Assembly (NCBI RefSeq): GCF_008831285.2
Contig: NC_045149.1
Location: 14,286,629-14,350,628 of the forward strand
From: Nymphaea colorata
Taxonomy: Eukaryota; Streptophyta; Magnoliopsida; Nymphaeales; Nymphaeaceae
Direction: 5' to 3'
DNA: 64,000 nt
How positions within the stretch are numbered: position 1 is the first letter of the stretch; the number at the start of each line of letters is the position of its first letter. The notes beneath the pieces are model-generated. The model made no database searches. It worked only from the letters and a program-made list of their open reading frames with translations, and had not been told where the DNA came from. The translations under genes were made by a program, and so were the position numbers. This document shows, piece after piece, positions 37,300-48,283 of this stretch.

Positions 37300-37700
37300 A
37301 TTGGCCACTGACAAGGCATTGAAAAAGGAAAACCAAGAACCTAAGACAATAAAGCACCTAAACAACCCATGTCACAATGAAAGTGGAAACTAAACATGAC
37401 ACTATGCAGGAAACCATTAAAGCAGAAAACAATTGCCCAACTCAACAAAACTAAATAATCAAACTAAATCAAAATCGGATCCTATTGAATACAGATCAAA
37501 CCAATGACCTTAACCGCTAGACATGTGCAGTAGCTAACTAAAGGATCTATTCAACTAACCTGACACTAACGTGATACAAGAGAAACTGAGCATTATCCTC
37601 GTCTAAAACCATGAAGGACCTGATGACATAAAACCCAAAACCCAAGCAACTTCGACAAATAGAACCTTTCAAAAATTGATTGGTCCTTTTGAAAAGAGAT
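37300..37700. repeat. Third copy of the segment found at 62.0 and 63.4 kb
   Basis: It matches 62,015-62,335 and 63,411-63,840 in the same orientation, including ggcattgaaaaa..aaaaccaag, ctaactaaaggatctattc and the final ggtccttttgaaaagagataag. In the other copies this stretch lies upstream (minus-strand sense) of BSL kelch exons; here no such exon is present. Directly after it the AT-rich field begins. Confidence 0.85.
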
Positions 37701-38590
37701 AAGTATATATGCATATTACACATATTTGTACATGTATATATATATATATATATGTAGGCATATATAGTGCATACTGCATAGTACATATATGTCATATGTA
37801 TGCATACTATATAGTATATTATACGTGTGTATATGTGTGTACATAATATATTTATGTATGTTATATGTACATATAGCATATACATATATAATATATATGT
37901 ATATATACAATATACTACTTACTTTATATGTATATATAATATATAAAATATTTACATATTCATAAACATATACACATATATAGTATATATTACTATATAT
38001 TATATATACAACTATATACATATAACATTATATAAATAATATGTGATTATGTAACATATGATATGTTATACGTATTATGTTATATATAATATATATTATA
38101 ACATACATGTATATAACATATTTGTTACACGTATAACTTGTTATATGTATTAGATATGTAACATATATAATACATATATAATATATATAGTATATATGTA
38201 GCGTACATATAACATACTATGTATATGTGTTGTATGAAATATCTATAACATATACAAATATGTATTGTGTAATATTATTCATATACGTATATACAATATA
38301 ACATGTATAACATATGTAATATATATGTACTACATATTATATATGTATAATATATAATATACATATATATATATATATTATACATACATATATGTATAAT
38401 ACATATGCTATTTATATAATATATTATGTATAATATATTGAGTAACGTGTATATATGTGTATAACATATGATTTTCTATTCGTATTATGTATAATATATA
38501 TACATATTTATATATACGTTATAGGATATATATATATATATATATGAGTGTGTGTGTGTGTGTGCGTGTGTACACATGTGTGTATATAAA
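37701..38590. repeat. Second AT-rich alternating tract
   Basis: About 0.9 kb of TATA/TACATA/GTATAT sequence ending in a (TG)n run (38,548-38,572). Composition like 31,640-33,890. In the sister copy at 63,840 the flank continues with ordinary DNA, so this field was inserted or expanded exactly at the end of the shared segment. 38,591-38,900 holds no gene. Confidence 0.6.
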
Positions 38591-38899
38591 GAGAGAGTTC
38601 AGTTTTCCAAGATTAGCCATGTTTAACATTGTTACTCATGTTAGTGTCTACGCAATATAACTATTTCTTCCATTGACTAGCTAATCATTTTTAAATCTCA
38701 CTAATTCACCGCCACGGGTAAGCTATTGTAATGAAGGTTCCGAAGAAAAGCTAGAACATGTGTTCTCACATGTGGTAAAAGGGAAGCATGTTATCTCAAT
38801 AAAAATCTGAAAAAATGAAATATAATTTCTACTTGTGACAACAAATTTTTGACATAGTTCCCAAGCACCTTAATTGAACAAAACATACGTGGAAAAAAT

Positions 38900-39640
38900 A
38901 GTGATGTTTTTTAATAATGAATTCATGAGAGATATTATACTAAAAACTTATCTGCTTGACCCTGCAAATATCAGGCAGAAGATTTTCATGCTTTCCATCC
39001 TCTTAATCTTAATATGCTCCTTTACAACAATGCACCTCCTAGAATCATGTCAAACCTAATTGCTGGAATGCTTACAATTAGCATGAAGGAAAGAAATCCA
39101 CCGATGAACAGCACTGCACCTGAAAATCAAGAATTTAAAAATCAAGAATTTATTCCAGAAAAAAATCACAAACCGATAGGTTTGTTTTGAAAAGCAAGCC
39201 AGCAAAGAAAGTATCAGTATCAGTACCATATGGAATTCCAATGAAAAAATCATGAATTTCAGATATTTTTTTCAATTCAGCACCTTCACTAGTAAAAGTT
39301 TCCACTTTCCTTTACTGGCTCTGGAGGGTTCTCTGCTGCAGAAGAAAGATACTCCCTTCCCTCTATGGTGACTTGTTCTGCAACCAAAGATATATATTTC
39401 CTACCTTTCTTTGCTTGTACTTTGACATGCTCAGAGACATCTTCAAAAAGCACCATGGCTTTCTTAGGATACAATTCATACGCTTCCTCTGACAAGTCTT
39501 TCATTTTCGCAGCCTGCTGTTTGTAAGATTCTATTGTGCTCTTCCATGCTTCCTGTGACTCTTCCGACTGTTTCTCAAGCTCATTCGTCAATTTTTCCAC
39601 TTTAAAATCCAGATAATGGTCCAGAACAAACAATTGTGAT
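38900..39640 (-). pseudogene. FAX3: FAX3-like (FATTY ACID EXPORT, Tmemb_14 family) pseudogene
   Basis: FAX proteins move free fatty acids across the plastid inner envelope. Right to left: a helical region (VEKLTNELEKQSEES, YELYPKKAM, GREYLSSAAENPPEPVKE; 39,606-39,303), then after a frameshift ISEIHDFFIGIPYG to a GT donor at 39,226. Next exon from 39,119 after AG: GAVLFIGGFLSFML, SIPAIRFDMILGGALL, the first two membrane helices. In-phase stop TAA at 39,022-39,024, a second stop soon after, then decay. The splice phase across the intron (TAT-G/GT-GCA) is kept. The transit peptide and first exons are not adjacent; a candidate is at about 56.3-56.6 kb. The family call is from remembered consensus. 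It is a dead copy. Confidence 0.75.
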
Positions 39641-40094
39641 CACAAACTCCAAAAGGTTTGGCAAAACATAAAAAGAAATTATATACAACACCAATATGTC
39701 ATAGCAAAATTAGGTGGACACCATTTAAAATCATATCATTTCCTTACATATCCTAGCTGAAGCACCTAAATATCCTAAAACATCTAGAAAATTTTCCAGT
39801 TACACTCAAAATTCCCAAACATATAATATATTCATTTCCCAACTTCACATATCAATCAGTGCTTTCACCCAATATTGTCGAAACTCAAAAGAGTACATTC
39901 CAAGTTGTAAAAGACATTCCTGAGAAACAAAGAGCAATTTTATTTAAGATAATCACTTCTTTGAAGTAACTAGTGTTAAAAGACATATTTCTTGGCCTGT
40001 GACATGCACACCTCACTCCAACATTCCATAGACGAATAGATGCACTTCCTAATGTAACTCATGTAAAGGGGTCAAACGCCTTCCTGGTTTGTGA
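39641..40094. other. Non-coding, upstream of the FAX3-like exons
   Basis: No exon recognised. If this were once an intron, it would be the one holding the retrotransposon block that follows. Confidence 0.35.
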
Positions 40095-40876
40095 AAAAAT
40101 TATAAAAGGGCAATGCCCGTGGCCGACCAAAGTCCAAAGCCGACGGCCGTGCCTACCCCCAAGATCACCTTGGACCAACCTTAAGACTCTCCTAGGACAA
40201 ATCAAATACAAAGACACTACCCAGTCGGACAGGAACCCCAACTTCAAAATCCCAATAGGTAAGGAATACAAGTGAGGTTAACCCAATCCCAAAAGATAAT
40301 CCTACTATAAAATACTAAGAGATGTGAGGCCAGTACAAGCGTGCACGATACAATGAATAAAACTCTCACAACTCACTCAAGCAAACCATCAAACCAAACC
40401 TAATCGAACAAACCTCACCCACCCGTAGGAGGCTAAGTTGGCACGAGGTCGTGTCCTTGGCGTGGTGCCTCAGAGGTCCCTCAATGCTCAACAACGACCC
40501 AAGGTCGGGCTAAAAGCAAATGCAAAAGCAAAGAACAAAAACAATGCAACCTCCCACGTGTCTATAGGGTGAAAAAGAGAGTACCAGCCAAGGCTAGCTT
40601 GGCGAAATAATATCCAAGGACCACGAGGTGAGATTCCACACTCGGGTAATGCAGCTATACGGTGGAAGAGGGCCGGCTGCAGAAGCATAATCCAAGGTAT
40701 GAAGAGGACGCCGGCGGTTAAAGAAGCCTTCTAGATCACCCAGTTGTAGGGACTTTTTGCCGGAAGACGCCTAGGAGCACCACGGGTACTTGCCCGATGA
40801 AGTGGGGATCCGGCTGGAGTTGTCGCCGGAGGGATGCCGGAAAAGTGGCAGCGGCGGCCGGAGATGGCCGGAGACA
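40095..40876 (-). mobile_element. Gypsy 3' LTR, truncated (R-U5 end only)
   Basis: It matches 50,622-51,350 of the right-hand LTR at high identity, with one insertion of about 48 bp near 40,770. It is joined at about 40,876 directly to integrase-coding DNA (ALYGYPP), so the chromodomain, pol end and most of the LTR (about 2 kb) were deleted. The exact left border is uncertain, since the two LTR ends differ over the last about 15 bases. Confidence 0.85.
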
Positions 40877-42962
40877 TTGGTGGGTAGCCATACAGAGCTT
40901 CATAGGGTGTCATGTTGGTTCAAGAATGCAGGCTGGTGTTATAGGACCACTCAGCCCATGATAGATACTTGACCCATGTGTTGGGCCTCTCTTCTGCGTA
41001 ACACCTCAGATAAGTTTCTAACGTCCAGTTTACAACTTCACTTTGCCCATCCGTTTTGGGGATGATGGGCCGTACTGAAATTTATCACCGTACCAGCCAT
41101 TTTCATGTACTCCCTCCAAAAAGCACTGAGGAAGATTGAATCATGATCACAGACAATAGTCTGGGGCATACCATGCAGCTTTCCCACATGATCCTGGTAG
41201 ACACTTGCGACCAGTGGCCCATGGTAGTTCCTTGGCAGGGCCACAAAATGACTATACTTTGTTAACCGGTCTACTACGACCAAAACAGCCTCTTTGCCCT
41301 CAGCTCGCGGCATAGCATCAATGAAATCCATTGACACGTCCTCCCATGGTTTATCTGGTATAGGCAAAGGATTTAAGTGTCCCGGAGGCTTGGTGGCCTC
41401 ATATTTTTCATGCTGGCAGGTGGGACACGCCTTTATATAGTTCCTGACGTCTGATTTCAAACCTTCCCACCAAAACTCTACCTTTATATGCCCCATAGTT
41501 TTTGCCACTCCCTTGTGACCAGCAATACTTGAGTCATGAAAATGCTTGAGCAGTTCCTGCTTGGGAAGCGAGTCTTTTGGTACCAACGCCCTTTTTTTCT
41601 TGCAAAGCACATTGCCCCTTAAAGTGTAGTTAGGGATTGACCCTAGATTTTGGCGAAGGGACTGCTTGAGGAGCCTAAGGGTTAAATCTTGGTCCTGCTC
41701 TTGTATCAATCTGTCCCACAAGTCTGTTTCGATTACCGAAAGAGTTCTCAATTGCTCAGGCATACATGACAAAGAATCGGCTGTAGAGTTCTCTATCCCT
41801 TTCTTATACTCAATTGTGAAGTTGTAGCCAAGTAGCTTGGCCAACCACCTCTGTTGTGTAGGGGTTGAGACTCGCTGTCTCACCATGTACCTCAGGCTAC
41901 TATGATCCGTTTTTACCACAAATTTCTGCCCAATCAGATAAGGTCTCCACTTATCAACTGCCAGTACTATCGCCAAAAGCTCCTTCTCATATGTCGAGAA
42001 TGGTTTGGCCCTGCCTATCAGGGCCTTGGACATGAAGGCGATAGGATGGCCTTCTTGGCTTAGGACTGCTCCTATGCCTATATCACTGGCATCGGTTTCA
42101 ATCACAAAGTCTTTGGAGAAATCTGGTAATGCCAGTACAGGGGCACTCATCATTGCGGCCTTGAGTTTAATGAAGGCCTATCTTGCTTTTTCGGTCCATG
42201 TAAATTCTCCCTTCTTCAACATGTGCATCAAGGGAGAAGATATCAAGCCGTAACCTTGGATGAATCGATGATAGTATCCTGTAAGTCCCAAGAATCCCCT
42301 CATGCCATGAGGATCTTTCGGCAAAGGCCATTTCTCCATGGCTTGAAGCTTTTCTGGGTCGGCTCTTACCCCATCATGAGATACTATGTGCCCTAAATAC
42401 CCAATAGAGGTCTGCCCAAAACTACATTTGGACATTTTAGTGAACAGGGTATTCTCCCTCAAGACTTTTAACACAATGCGGAGATGTTCAACATGTTGCT
42501 CTATACTCTGACTGTACACCAAGATGTCATCAAAAATACTAGCACGAAATCACGGAGATACTGACAAAACACGTCATTCATACATCTTTGGAAGGTCGCT
42601 GGTGCATTAGTGAGTCCAAACGGCATGACCGAAAACTCATAATGGCTGTCATGAGTTCGAAATGCCCTTTTAGAGATGTCCTCTTCATACATCCTGATCT
42701 GATGGTACCCTGATCTGAGGTCAAGTTTGGAGAAGATGCGAGTTCCAGTTAACTCATCCAAAAGCTCATCAATGACGAGAATGGGGTGCCTATCTTTCAC
42801 CGTAGCCTCATTCAAAGCCCGGTAATCTACACAAAACATCCAAGTGTTATCCTTCTTCTTGACTAGAAGGACGGGCGATGAAAAAGGGCTAGAACTAGGT
42901 CGTGTGATATTGCTTTCCCGCATCTCCTTTACTAATTTTCGATTTCAGACTTTTGAGCATAC
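40877..42962 (-). pseudogene. Ty3/gypsy pol: reverse transcriptase, RNase H, integrase (broken)
   Basis: Right to left: [39 protein letters not shown] and [13 protein letters not shown] of reverse transcriptase; FVLVF followed by a one-base loss (about 42,536) just before the DDILVYS active site; the RNase H region (TDASDIGIGAVLSQEG, TDHSSLRYM); the integrase zinc finger H-H-C-C (HFHDSSIAGHKG, CPTCQHEK) and core D residues (MDFIDAMP, VCDHDSIF where TD is usual). In-frame stop TAG at 42,178-42,180 and a frameshift near 41,035. The C-terminal part is deleted at 40,876. It belongs to a chromodomain-type element, judged by the pol tails at 53-55 kb. Confidence 0.93.
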
Positions 42963-42967
42963 ATATC
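42963..42967. other. Target-site duplication ATATC (left)
   Basis: Matches 48,284-48,288 on the other side of the copia element; the target was gypsy pol DNA just upstream of reverse transcriptase. Confidence 0.95.
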
Positions 42968-43253
42968 TGTTAGAATATGTTGTTATGGGAACCGGGTCCA
43001 TATCTGGACCCGGTTCTATGGGGCGCGGGTACCGAGGCGGGCTCGGTACCCTAGGCGGCTTCTCCTCTCTCCCTCTTTATATTGTCACTTGTGTTTAGTG
43101 TTGAATTAAGTGAAATATTATTTTCTCTCTCCTAGGGTTGCGGTGAGCCCCTAGGTCAGAGCCTCCCCGTGGTTTTTCACCTCTTTCTGAGGTTTTCCAC
43201 GTAGATTGTGTGTTTGTTCTCCACTCTCTCTCTTTGTGGTTCGTGTTTCTACA
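42968..43253 (+). mobile_element. 5' LTR of intact copia element (286 bp)
   Basis: It runs from TGTTAGAATATG to GTGTTTCTACA and appears identical, base for base, to 47,998-48,283. An inverted repeat accgggtccata..tggacccggt lies at 42,990-43,013. A TATA-like tttatatt at about 43,076 is the probable promoter. Confidence 0.97.
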
Positions 43254-43266
43254 TGGTATCAGAGCC
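43254..43266 (+). other. Primer-binding site of the copia element
   Basis: tggtatcagagcc immediately follows the LTR, complementary to the 3' end of initiator Met-tRNA. Confidence 0.95.
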
Positions 43267-43692
43267 AAGGGAGTTGGAGAAGCGTTTTTTCCGAGGATCG
43301 TCAGGTTTTTTTTCGTCGCCCGACGCCGTTGAAGTTCCGGCGCCGCTGCTGCCCGTTTGACGTCGCCCTGCTCTGCCGCCGCTGTCCTTTGTTCCGCCGC
43401 CGCCGTCCTCTGTTCCGACGCCGCTGCTGCCCTTGTGACGTCGCCCTGCTCTGCCGCCGCCGTCCTTTTGTTCCGCCGCCGCCGTCCTCTGTTCCGCCGT
43501 CCTCTGTTGCGCCTCCGCGGTCCTCTGTTCGGCCCGTTCTTTGTTTCCGCCACCGTGGGTGGCCTCTGTGTTGCGCCGTCGCCTGCTTTCCGTTGCCGCT
43601 GCCTCATTCCCGCCGCCGTCGCCGCTGTCTCCTTCCCGTCGCCGTTGCCTCTTTCCGCTGCTGTGCCTCTTGTTGCTGTGTGCTTGTTTGTG
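43267..43692 (+). other. GC-rich leader of the copia element with CCGCCG repeats
   Basis: About 370 bases of repeats such as ccgtcctctgttccgccg. The frame stays open through 43,357-43,692, extending the polyprotein frame by 112 Ala/Pro/Arg-rich codons upstream of the likely ATG. These look like low-complexity leader rather than protein. Confidence 0.7.
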
Positions 43693-46600
43693 ATGGCAGA
43701 AGCGATGGGGACTCAAAAAGATGCCGTTCTTGACACGGGCAGCGCCTCCAAGACTGAGAACGTGCCGCTCCAGGTCACCTCCATCCGTCTGACCAAGGAC
43801 AATTACCTATCTTGGTCTGCCGCTCTCGAGATTGGGATTACTAGCCGTGGGCGTCTCTCTTACATCACTGGCGACAAACCTGCGCCCATCAAATCTGATC
43901 CTCAATGGGCCACGTGGGCGTTGGAGGACAGCCAAGTGAAGGTGTGGATTATCAGCTCCGTGTCATCTGATATCCAGCCCCTCATTCTGCGGAAGCCGAC
44001 CTCTTTTGATATGTGGACTGTGCTTGCAAAGATGTATGGTCGCAAGAAGAGACATCTGCGCACCTATCAGATTAAACGCAGTATTTACTCTCTGACACAG
44101 GGTGATTTGTCTGTTGCTGCCTTCTATGCTGCCCTGAAGACCAAATGGGAGGAGCTAGATTATCATGTGACTGATGAGTGGACGTGCGGTTCAGATCATT
44201 CCCTCTACTGGGAAAAGGAATGGATGGACCGTACGTTTTTGTTTCTGGGAGGCCTGCGGGATGAATTTGAGTCTATTCGTAGCCAGATTCTTAATGGTGA
44301 TGAGATTCCGGGGATAGAGGAAGTATATGCTCGTGTTGAGTCTGAAGAACAACGTCGCCAGGTGATGCATCTTGACACCGGTCATGGCCCTTCTGCCTTT
44401 GTCAGCCGTGCCTCAGGGACTGGGCAGCGTCCTGCCCGACATTGCACCCATTGCCACAAGTTGGGGCATTCGGTGGATTTCTGTTGGGATCTTCATCCCG
44501 AGAAGAGACTGGTCAGAGGTCGTCCTCCCTCTGGCAAGCGTAGCCCTACAGTGTCTGATTCCAGTCAGAGCAATTCTTCTAGTGGTGCAAAGTCCAAGTT
44601 GTCTCCTGCTCAACTCAAGGAGCTACAGGCGTACATCAGCCGTCTATCTACTACCCCTGAGGAGTCCTCCACGTCTGAAGGGGCTCAGCTAGCCCAAGCC
44701 CTCGTTGCCTCGACTGATCAAGGTAACCCTTCTCTTGGTGATTGGATTGTTGATAGTGGAGCCACTCACCACATGACAGGGGACTCTAAACTCTTTCAAG
44801 AATATCAACTTTCCTCTGGCAAGCAACGCGTGTCTATGGCAGATGGGTCTTCTATCTCTGTGGCTGGGAAAGGGAGCTTGTCCCTGCTGAACAAATATCA
44901 TCTCCACAATGCCCTGCATGTTCCAAATATTCCTGTGAACTTACTCTCTGTCAGTAGTATTACTAAAGAATTAAACTGTAATCTAATTTTCTCTGCTGAT
45001 CATTGTTCCCTGCAGGACTTGGTGACGGGGAAGAAGATTGGGATTGGTTCGGTTACTGATGGGCTCTACAGGCTGCCGGTACAAGTTGCTTCAGCGTTGA
45101 TTTCTGCCACGAGTGGTCACTTGTCTGGTGTGAATGATAGATCTACTGTTCTGCGATGGCACGAGCGTCTTGGACATCTCCCCTTCCAGTTAATAAAGAA
45201 GTTGTTTCCTCATTTGTTTGCTTCTGTCTCCATTGACTCCTTCGCTTGTGAAGTGTGTCAATTGGCTAAACATGTCAGGGCTTCATACCCTATTTCTTTG
45301 AATAAATCCACTCATCCGTTTGCCTTAGTTCATTCCGATGTTTGGGGTCCTTCTGGAGTACCCACGTGTGGTGGTTGTCACTATTTTTTGATGCTTATTG
45401 ATGATTACTCTAGATGTACGTTCGTGTACTTGTTGCGAGAACGTAGTGAGGTTCCAGCAGTTGTGAAAAACTTTGTTGCCTTTGTTGAGACTCAATTACA
45501 TACTACTGTTCAAGCTTTCCGTACGGATAATGCAAGAGAATATGTCTCCCAATCCCTTGATGAATTCTTGAAAGGAAAGGGTATTGTTCATGAAACCTCT
45601 TGTAGTTATACCCCTCCTCAGAATGGTATAGCTGAACGTAAAAATCGTCATCTATTGAATGTTACCCGGGCCATTATGTTCCAACGTCATGTCCCGAAGC
45701 GGTATTGGGGTGATGCACTTCTCACTAGTGCACATCTCATTAACCGTATGCCTACTAGAGTGCTGGATGGTCAGTCTCCTTATTCTACCCTGTGGCCTAC
45801 TCAGAATCCGTGGCCTCTTACTCCTCGTGTCTTTGGGTGCAGTTGTTTTGTGCATAATCATAGCCCTACTCTCAAAAAACTTGATCCCCGGTCTATTAAA
45901 GGAGTTTTCTTGGGGTACTCTTCCACTCAGAAGGGGTATAAATGTGTGGATCCCACTACTTCCAAAGTATATGTTTCGAGGGATGTCACATTTCATGAAC
46001 ATGAGTCGTATTTTCCGGTGAATACTCTTCAGGGGGAGTGTCTTGGGAACATAGGGGAAGAGTATTCCTCTAATCAGCTGATTCAGTTTATGGAGTTTTT
46101 GGATTACAAGGTTAGTCCCAGTGTGATTGACACGGTCACGGTCAGTAATGAGAAGGGCAGTCATATGGAAGGGGTCACGGTGGATGCTCAGCCCACTGTT
46201 GCCCGGGATCACTTGTTTGGCAAGGTTTATGTCAGAAAGGAGAAAGCTACTGTGGAAGATGTTGGTGATGAGGATAGAACCAATCCCAATCTTGTGATCT
46301 CCCCGGATGACCCAAGTCCATCGAATGAAGAGCTCCCTATTGCTTTGCGCAAAGGCACCAGGTCATGTACTTCTCACCCTATTCAGAGATTTGTTTCTTA
46401 TGCTAAGCTCAGTACAAATTACAAATGTTTTATCACAACCTTATCCAAAGTTGTTATTCCCAGGTCGGTGGATGATGCTAAGGATGATCCCAAGTGGTTA
46501 CATGCTATGACGGAGGAGATGGGTGCGTTAGCTAAGAACAAAACATGGGAAGTTGTTGATATCCCTAAAGGGACACACTTAGTTGGCTCTAAGTGGGTTT

Positions 46601-48003
46601 ACAACGTGAAGTACAAACCTGATGGCACTGTAGATCGATATAAAGCTCGTCTGGTTGCAAAGGGGTTCAGCCAAAAGTATGGGATCGACTATCTTGAGAC
46701 CTTTGCCCCTGTTGCAAAGTTGAAGACTGTGAGGGTTATTCTTGCTCTTGCTGTGCACAAGAAGTGGCGCATGGACCAGCTTGATGTTAAAAATGCGTTC
46801 TTGAACGGCCATCTGGAGGAAGAAGTCTATATGAGCATGCCTCCCGGGTATGTTCAAGAGGGAAAATGTTGTCACCTCAAGAAAGCTTTGTATGGCTTGA
46901 AGCAGTCACCTAGAGCTTGGTTTGAGAGACTAAGGATCGTTATGAAGTCTACTGGGTACAAGCAAGGAAATGGAGATCATACCCTATTCATAAAGCAGAG
47001 AGATGGTCTGGTGAGTCTTCTCCTTGTCTACGTTGATGATATGATTGTCACGGGCAGTGATGAAGAAGAAAACAGAAAGATGAAAGAGAGATTAGCTAAA
47101 GAATTCGACCTCAAGGATCTGGGTAAGCTGAGATACTTTTTGGGGATAGAAATTGCTCGATCAGAGACAGGGCTGGTTATGAATCAAAGGAAGTACACTC
47201 TTGACTTACTAAAGGAGACAGGTAAACTTGGTTATAGGCCCTATCTTACTCCTATGGAGTCGGGAACTAAGATAAGTATCAAGACGGGCACCACTCTGGA
47301 TGAGGAAGGAAAAGGGCGATATCAGAGGCTAGTTGGTAAGCTTATCTATCTTACTCTAACTCGCCCTGATATCACGTATGCGGTAAATGTGCTAAGTCAA
47401 TTTATGCATGCTCCCACGGATTGTCATTGGAAGAGTGCAGAACGAGTGTTGGGGTATCTAAAGAACGACCCAGGAAAAGGGCTGCTGTATACTCGACAAG
47501 ACAAACTTACTATTGAGGGCTACTCAGATGCAGATTGGGCAGGTTGCACTGACACAAGGAGGTCTACTACAGGGTATTGTATCTTTCTTGGAGGTAACCT
47601 AGTTGTTTGGAGAAGTAAGAGGCAAGAAGTATGTTCGAGGTCTAGTGCTGAGGCTGAGTACAGGGCTGTTGCAATGGGGGTTACAGAGATGCTGTGGCTG
47701 AAGATTCTTTTGACTGATATTGGTGTGGAACTGGGAGATAAAATGAAGATGTACTGTGACAACAAGTCTGCGATTAATCTTGCCAATAATCCAGTTCTAC
47801 ATGACAGGACCAAACATGTGGAGATTGACCGTCATTTTATCCGGGAACGCATTGACTCAAAGGAGCTGATTCTGCCATATATGAAGTCTGAAGATCAAGT
47901 TGCAGACGTCCTAACTAAAGGGCTTTGTACTTCTTCATTTGAAAAGAATGTTAGCAAGCTTGGCATGTTTGACATGTATGCCAAGCTTGAGGGGGAGTGT
48001 TAG
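43693..48003 (+). CDS. Intact Ty1/copia polyprotein (gag-protease-integrase-RT-RNase H)
   Basis: 1,436 codons from ATG 43,693 with no stop or shift, the normal copia length. Residues from this ATG: gag (about 20-200) with the N-terminal LTKDNYLSWSAALE; zinc knuckle CTHCHKLGHSVDFC (251-264, CX2CX4HX4C); protease DSGA (354-357); GAG-pre-integrase RWHERLGH and the integrase zinc ligands to CEVC (about 500); integrase core SDVWGP, TDNAREY (Asp 612) and NGIAERKNRH; reverse transcriptase WVYNVKYKPDG to YVDD (1113-1116); RNase H YSDADWAGC (Asp 1279), SSAEAEYRA and ADVLTKGL. The TAG stop lies inside the 3' LTR. With matching LTRs and TSD this looks autonomous and recently inserted. I chose 43,693 because gag similarity starts there; 43,357 is an alternative in-frame ATG. 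Lineage not fixed. Confidence 0.96.
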   Translation: MAEAMGTQKDAVLDTGSASKTENVPLQVTSIRLTKDNYLSWSAALEIGITSRGRLSYITGDKPAPIKSDPQWATWALEDSQVKVWIISSVSSDIQPLILRKPTSFDMWTVLAKMYGRKKRHLRTYQIKRSIYSLTQGDLSVAAFYAALKTKWEELDYHVTDEWTCGSDHSLYWEKEWMDRTFLFLGGLRDEFESIRSQILNGDEIPGIEEVYARVESEEQRRQVMHLDTGHGPSAFVSRASGTGQRPARHCTHCHKLGHSVDFCWDLHPEKRLVRGRPPSGKRSPTVSDSSQSNSSSGAKSKLSPAQLKELQAYISRLSTTPEESSTSEGAQLAQALVASTDQGNPSLGDWIVDSGATHHMTGDSKLFQEYQLSSGKQRVSMADGSSISVAGKGSLSLLNKYHLHNALHVPNIPVNLLSVSSITKELNCNLIFSADHCSLQDLVTGKKIGIGSVTDGLYRLPVQVASALISATSGHLSGVNDRSTVLRWHERLGHLPFQLIKKLFPHLFASVSIDSFACEVCQLAKHVRASYPISLNKSTHPFALVHSDVWGPSGVPTCGGCHYFLMLIDDYSRCTFVYLLRERSEVPAVVKNFVAFVETQLHTTVQAFRTDNAREYVSQSLDEFLKGKGIVHETSCSYTPPQNGIAERKNRHLLNVTRAIMFQRHVPKRYWGDALLTSAHLINRMPTRVLDGQSPYSTLWPTQNPWPLTPRVFGCSCFVHNHSPTLKKLDPRSIKGVFLGYSSTQKGYKCVDPTTSKVYVSRDVTFHEHESYFPVNTLQGECLGNIGEEYSSNQLIQFMEFLDYKVSPSVIDTVTVSNEKGSHMEGVTVDAQPTVARDHLFGKVYVRKEKATVEDVGDEDRTNPNLVISPDDPSPSNEELPIALRKGTRSCTSHPIQRFVSYAKLSTNYKCFITTLSKVVIPRSVDDAKDDPKWLHAMTEEMGALAKNKTWEVVDIPKGTHLVGSKWVYNVKYKPDGTVDRYKARLVAKGFSQKYGIDYLETFAPVAKLKTVRVILALAVHKKWRMDQLDVKNAFLNGHLEEEVYMSMPPGYVQEGKCCHLKKALYGLKQSPRAWFERLRIVMKSTGYKQGNGDHTLFIKQRDGLVSLLLVYVDDMIVTGSDEEENRKMKERLAKEFDLKDLGKLRYFLGIEIARSETGLVMNQRKYTLDLLKETGKLGYRPYLTPMESGTKISIKTGTTLDEEGKGRYQRLVGKLIYLTLTRPDITYAVNVLSQFMHAPTDCHWKSAERVLGYLKNDPGKGLLYTRQDKLTIEGYSDADWAGCTDTRRSTTGYCIFLGGNLVVWRSKRQEVCSRSSAEAEYRAVAMGVTEMLWLKILLTDIGVELGDKMKMYCDNKSAINLANNPVLHDRTKHVEIDRHFIRERIDSKELILPYMKSEDQVADVLTKGLCTSSFEKNVSKLGMFDMYAKLEGEC
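47983..47997 (+). other. Polypurine tract of the copia element
   Basis: aagcttgagggggag directly precedes the 3' LTR and would prime plus-strand synthesis. It is also coding (KLEGE). Confidence 0.85.
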
Positions 48004-48283
48004 AATATGTTGTTATGGGAACCGGGTCCATATCTGGACCCGGTTCTATGGGGCGCGGGTACCGAGGCGGGCTCGGTACCCTAGGCGGCTTCTCCTCTCT
48101 CCCTCTTTATATTGTCACTTGTGTTTAGTGTTGAATTAAGTGAAATATTATTTTCTCTCTCCTAGGGTTGCGGTGAGCCCCTAGGTCAGAGCCTCCCCGT
48201 GGTTTTTCACCTCTTTCTGAGGTTTTCCACGTAGATTGTGTGTTTGTTCTCCACTCTCTCTCTTTGTGGTTCGTGTTTCTACA
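47998..48283 (+). mobile_element. 3' LTR of intact copia element
   Basis: 286 bp with no difference from the 5' LTR found by eye. Followed by TSD ATATC (48,284-48,288). Confidence 0.97.

Noticed and set aside
43095-43733. Long overlapping frames on both strands (Arg/Glu/Gly-rich on minus, Ala/Arg-rich on plus).
   Set aside because: They are by-products of the CCG-repeat leader of the copia element, where stops are rare; no family features.
45652-46212. Minus-strand frame of 186 codons.
   Set aside because: Antisense shadow of the copia integrase region.
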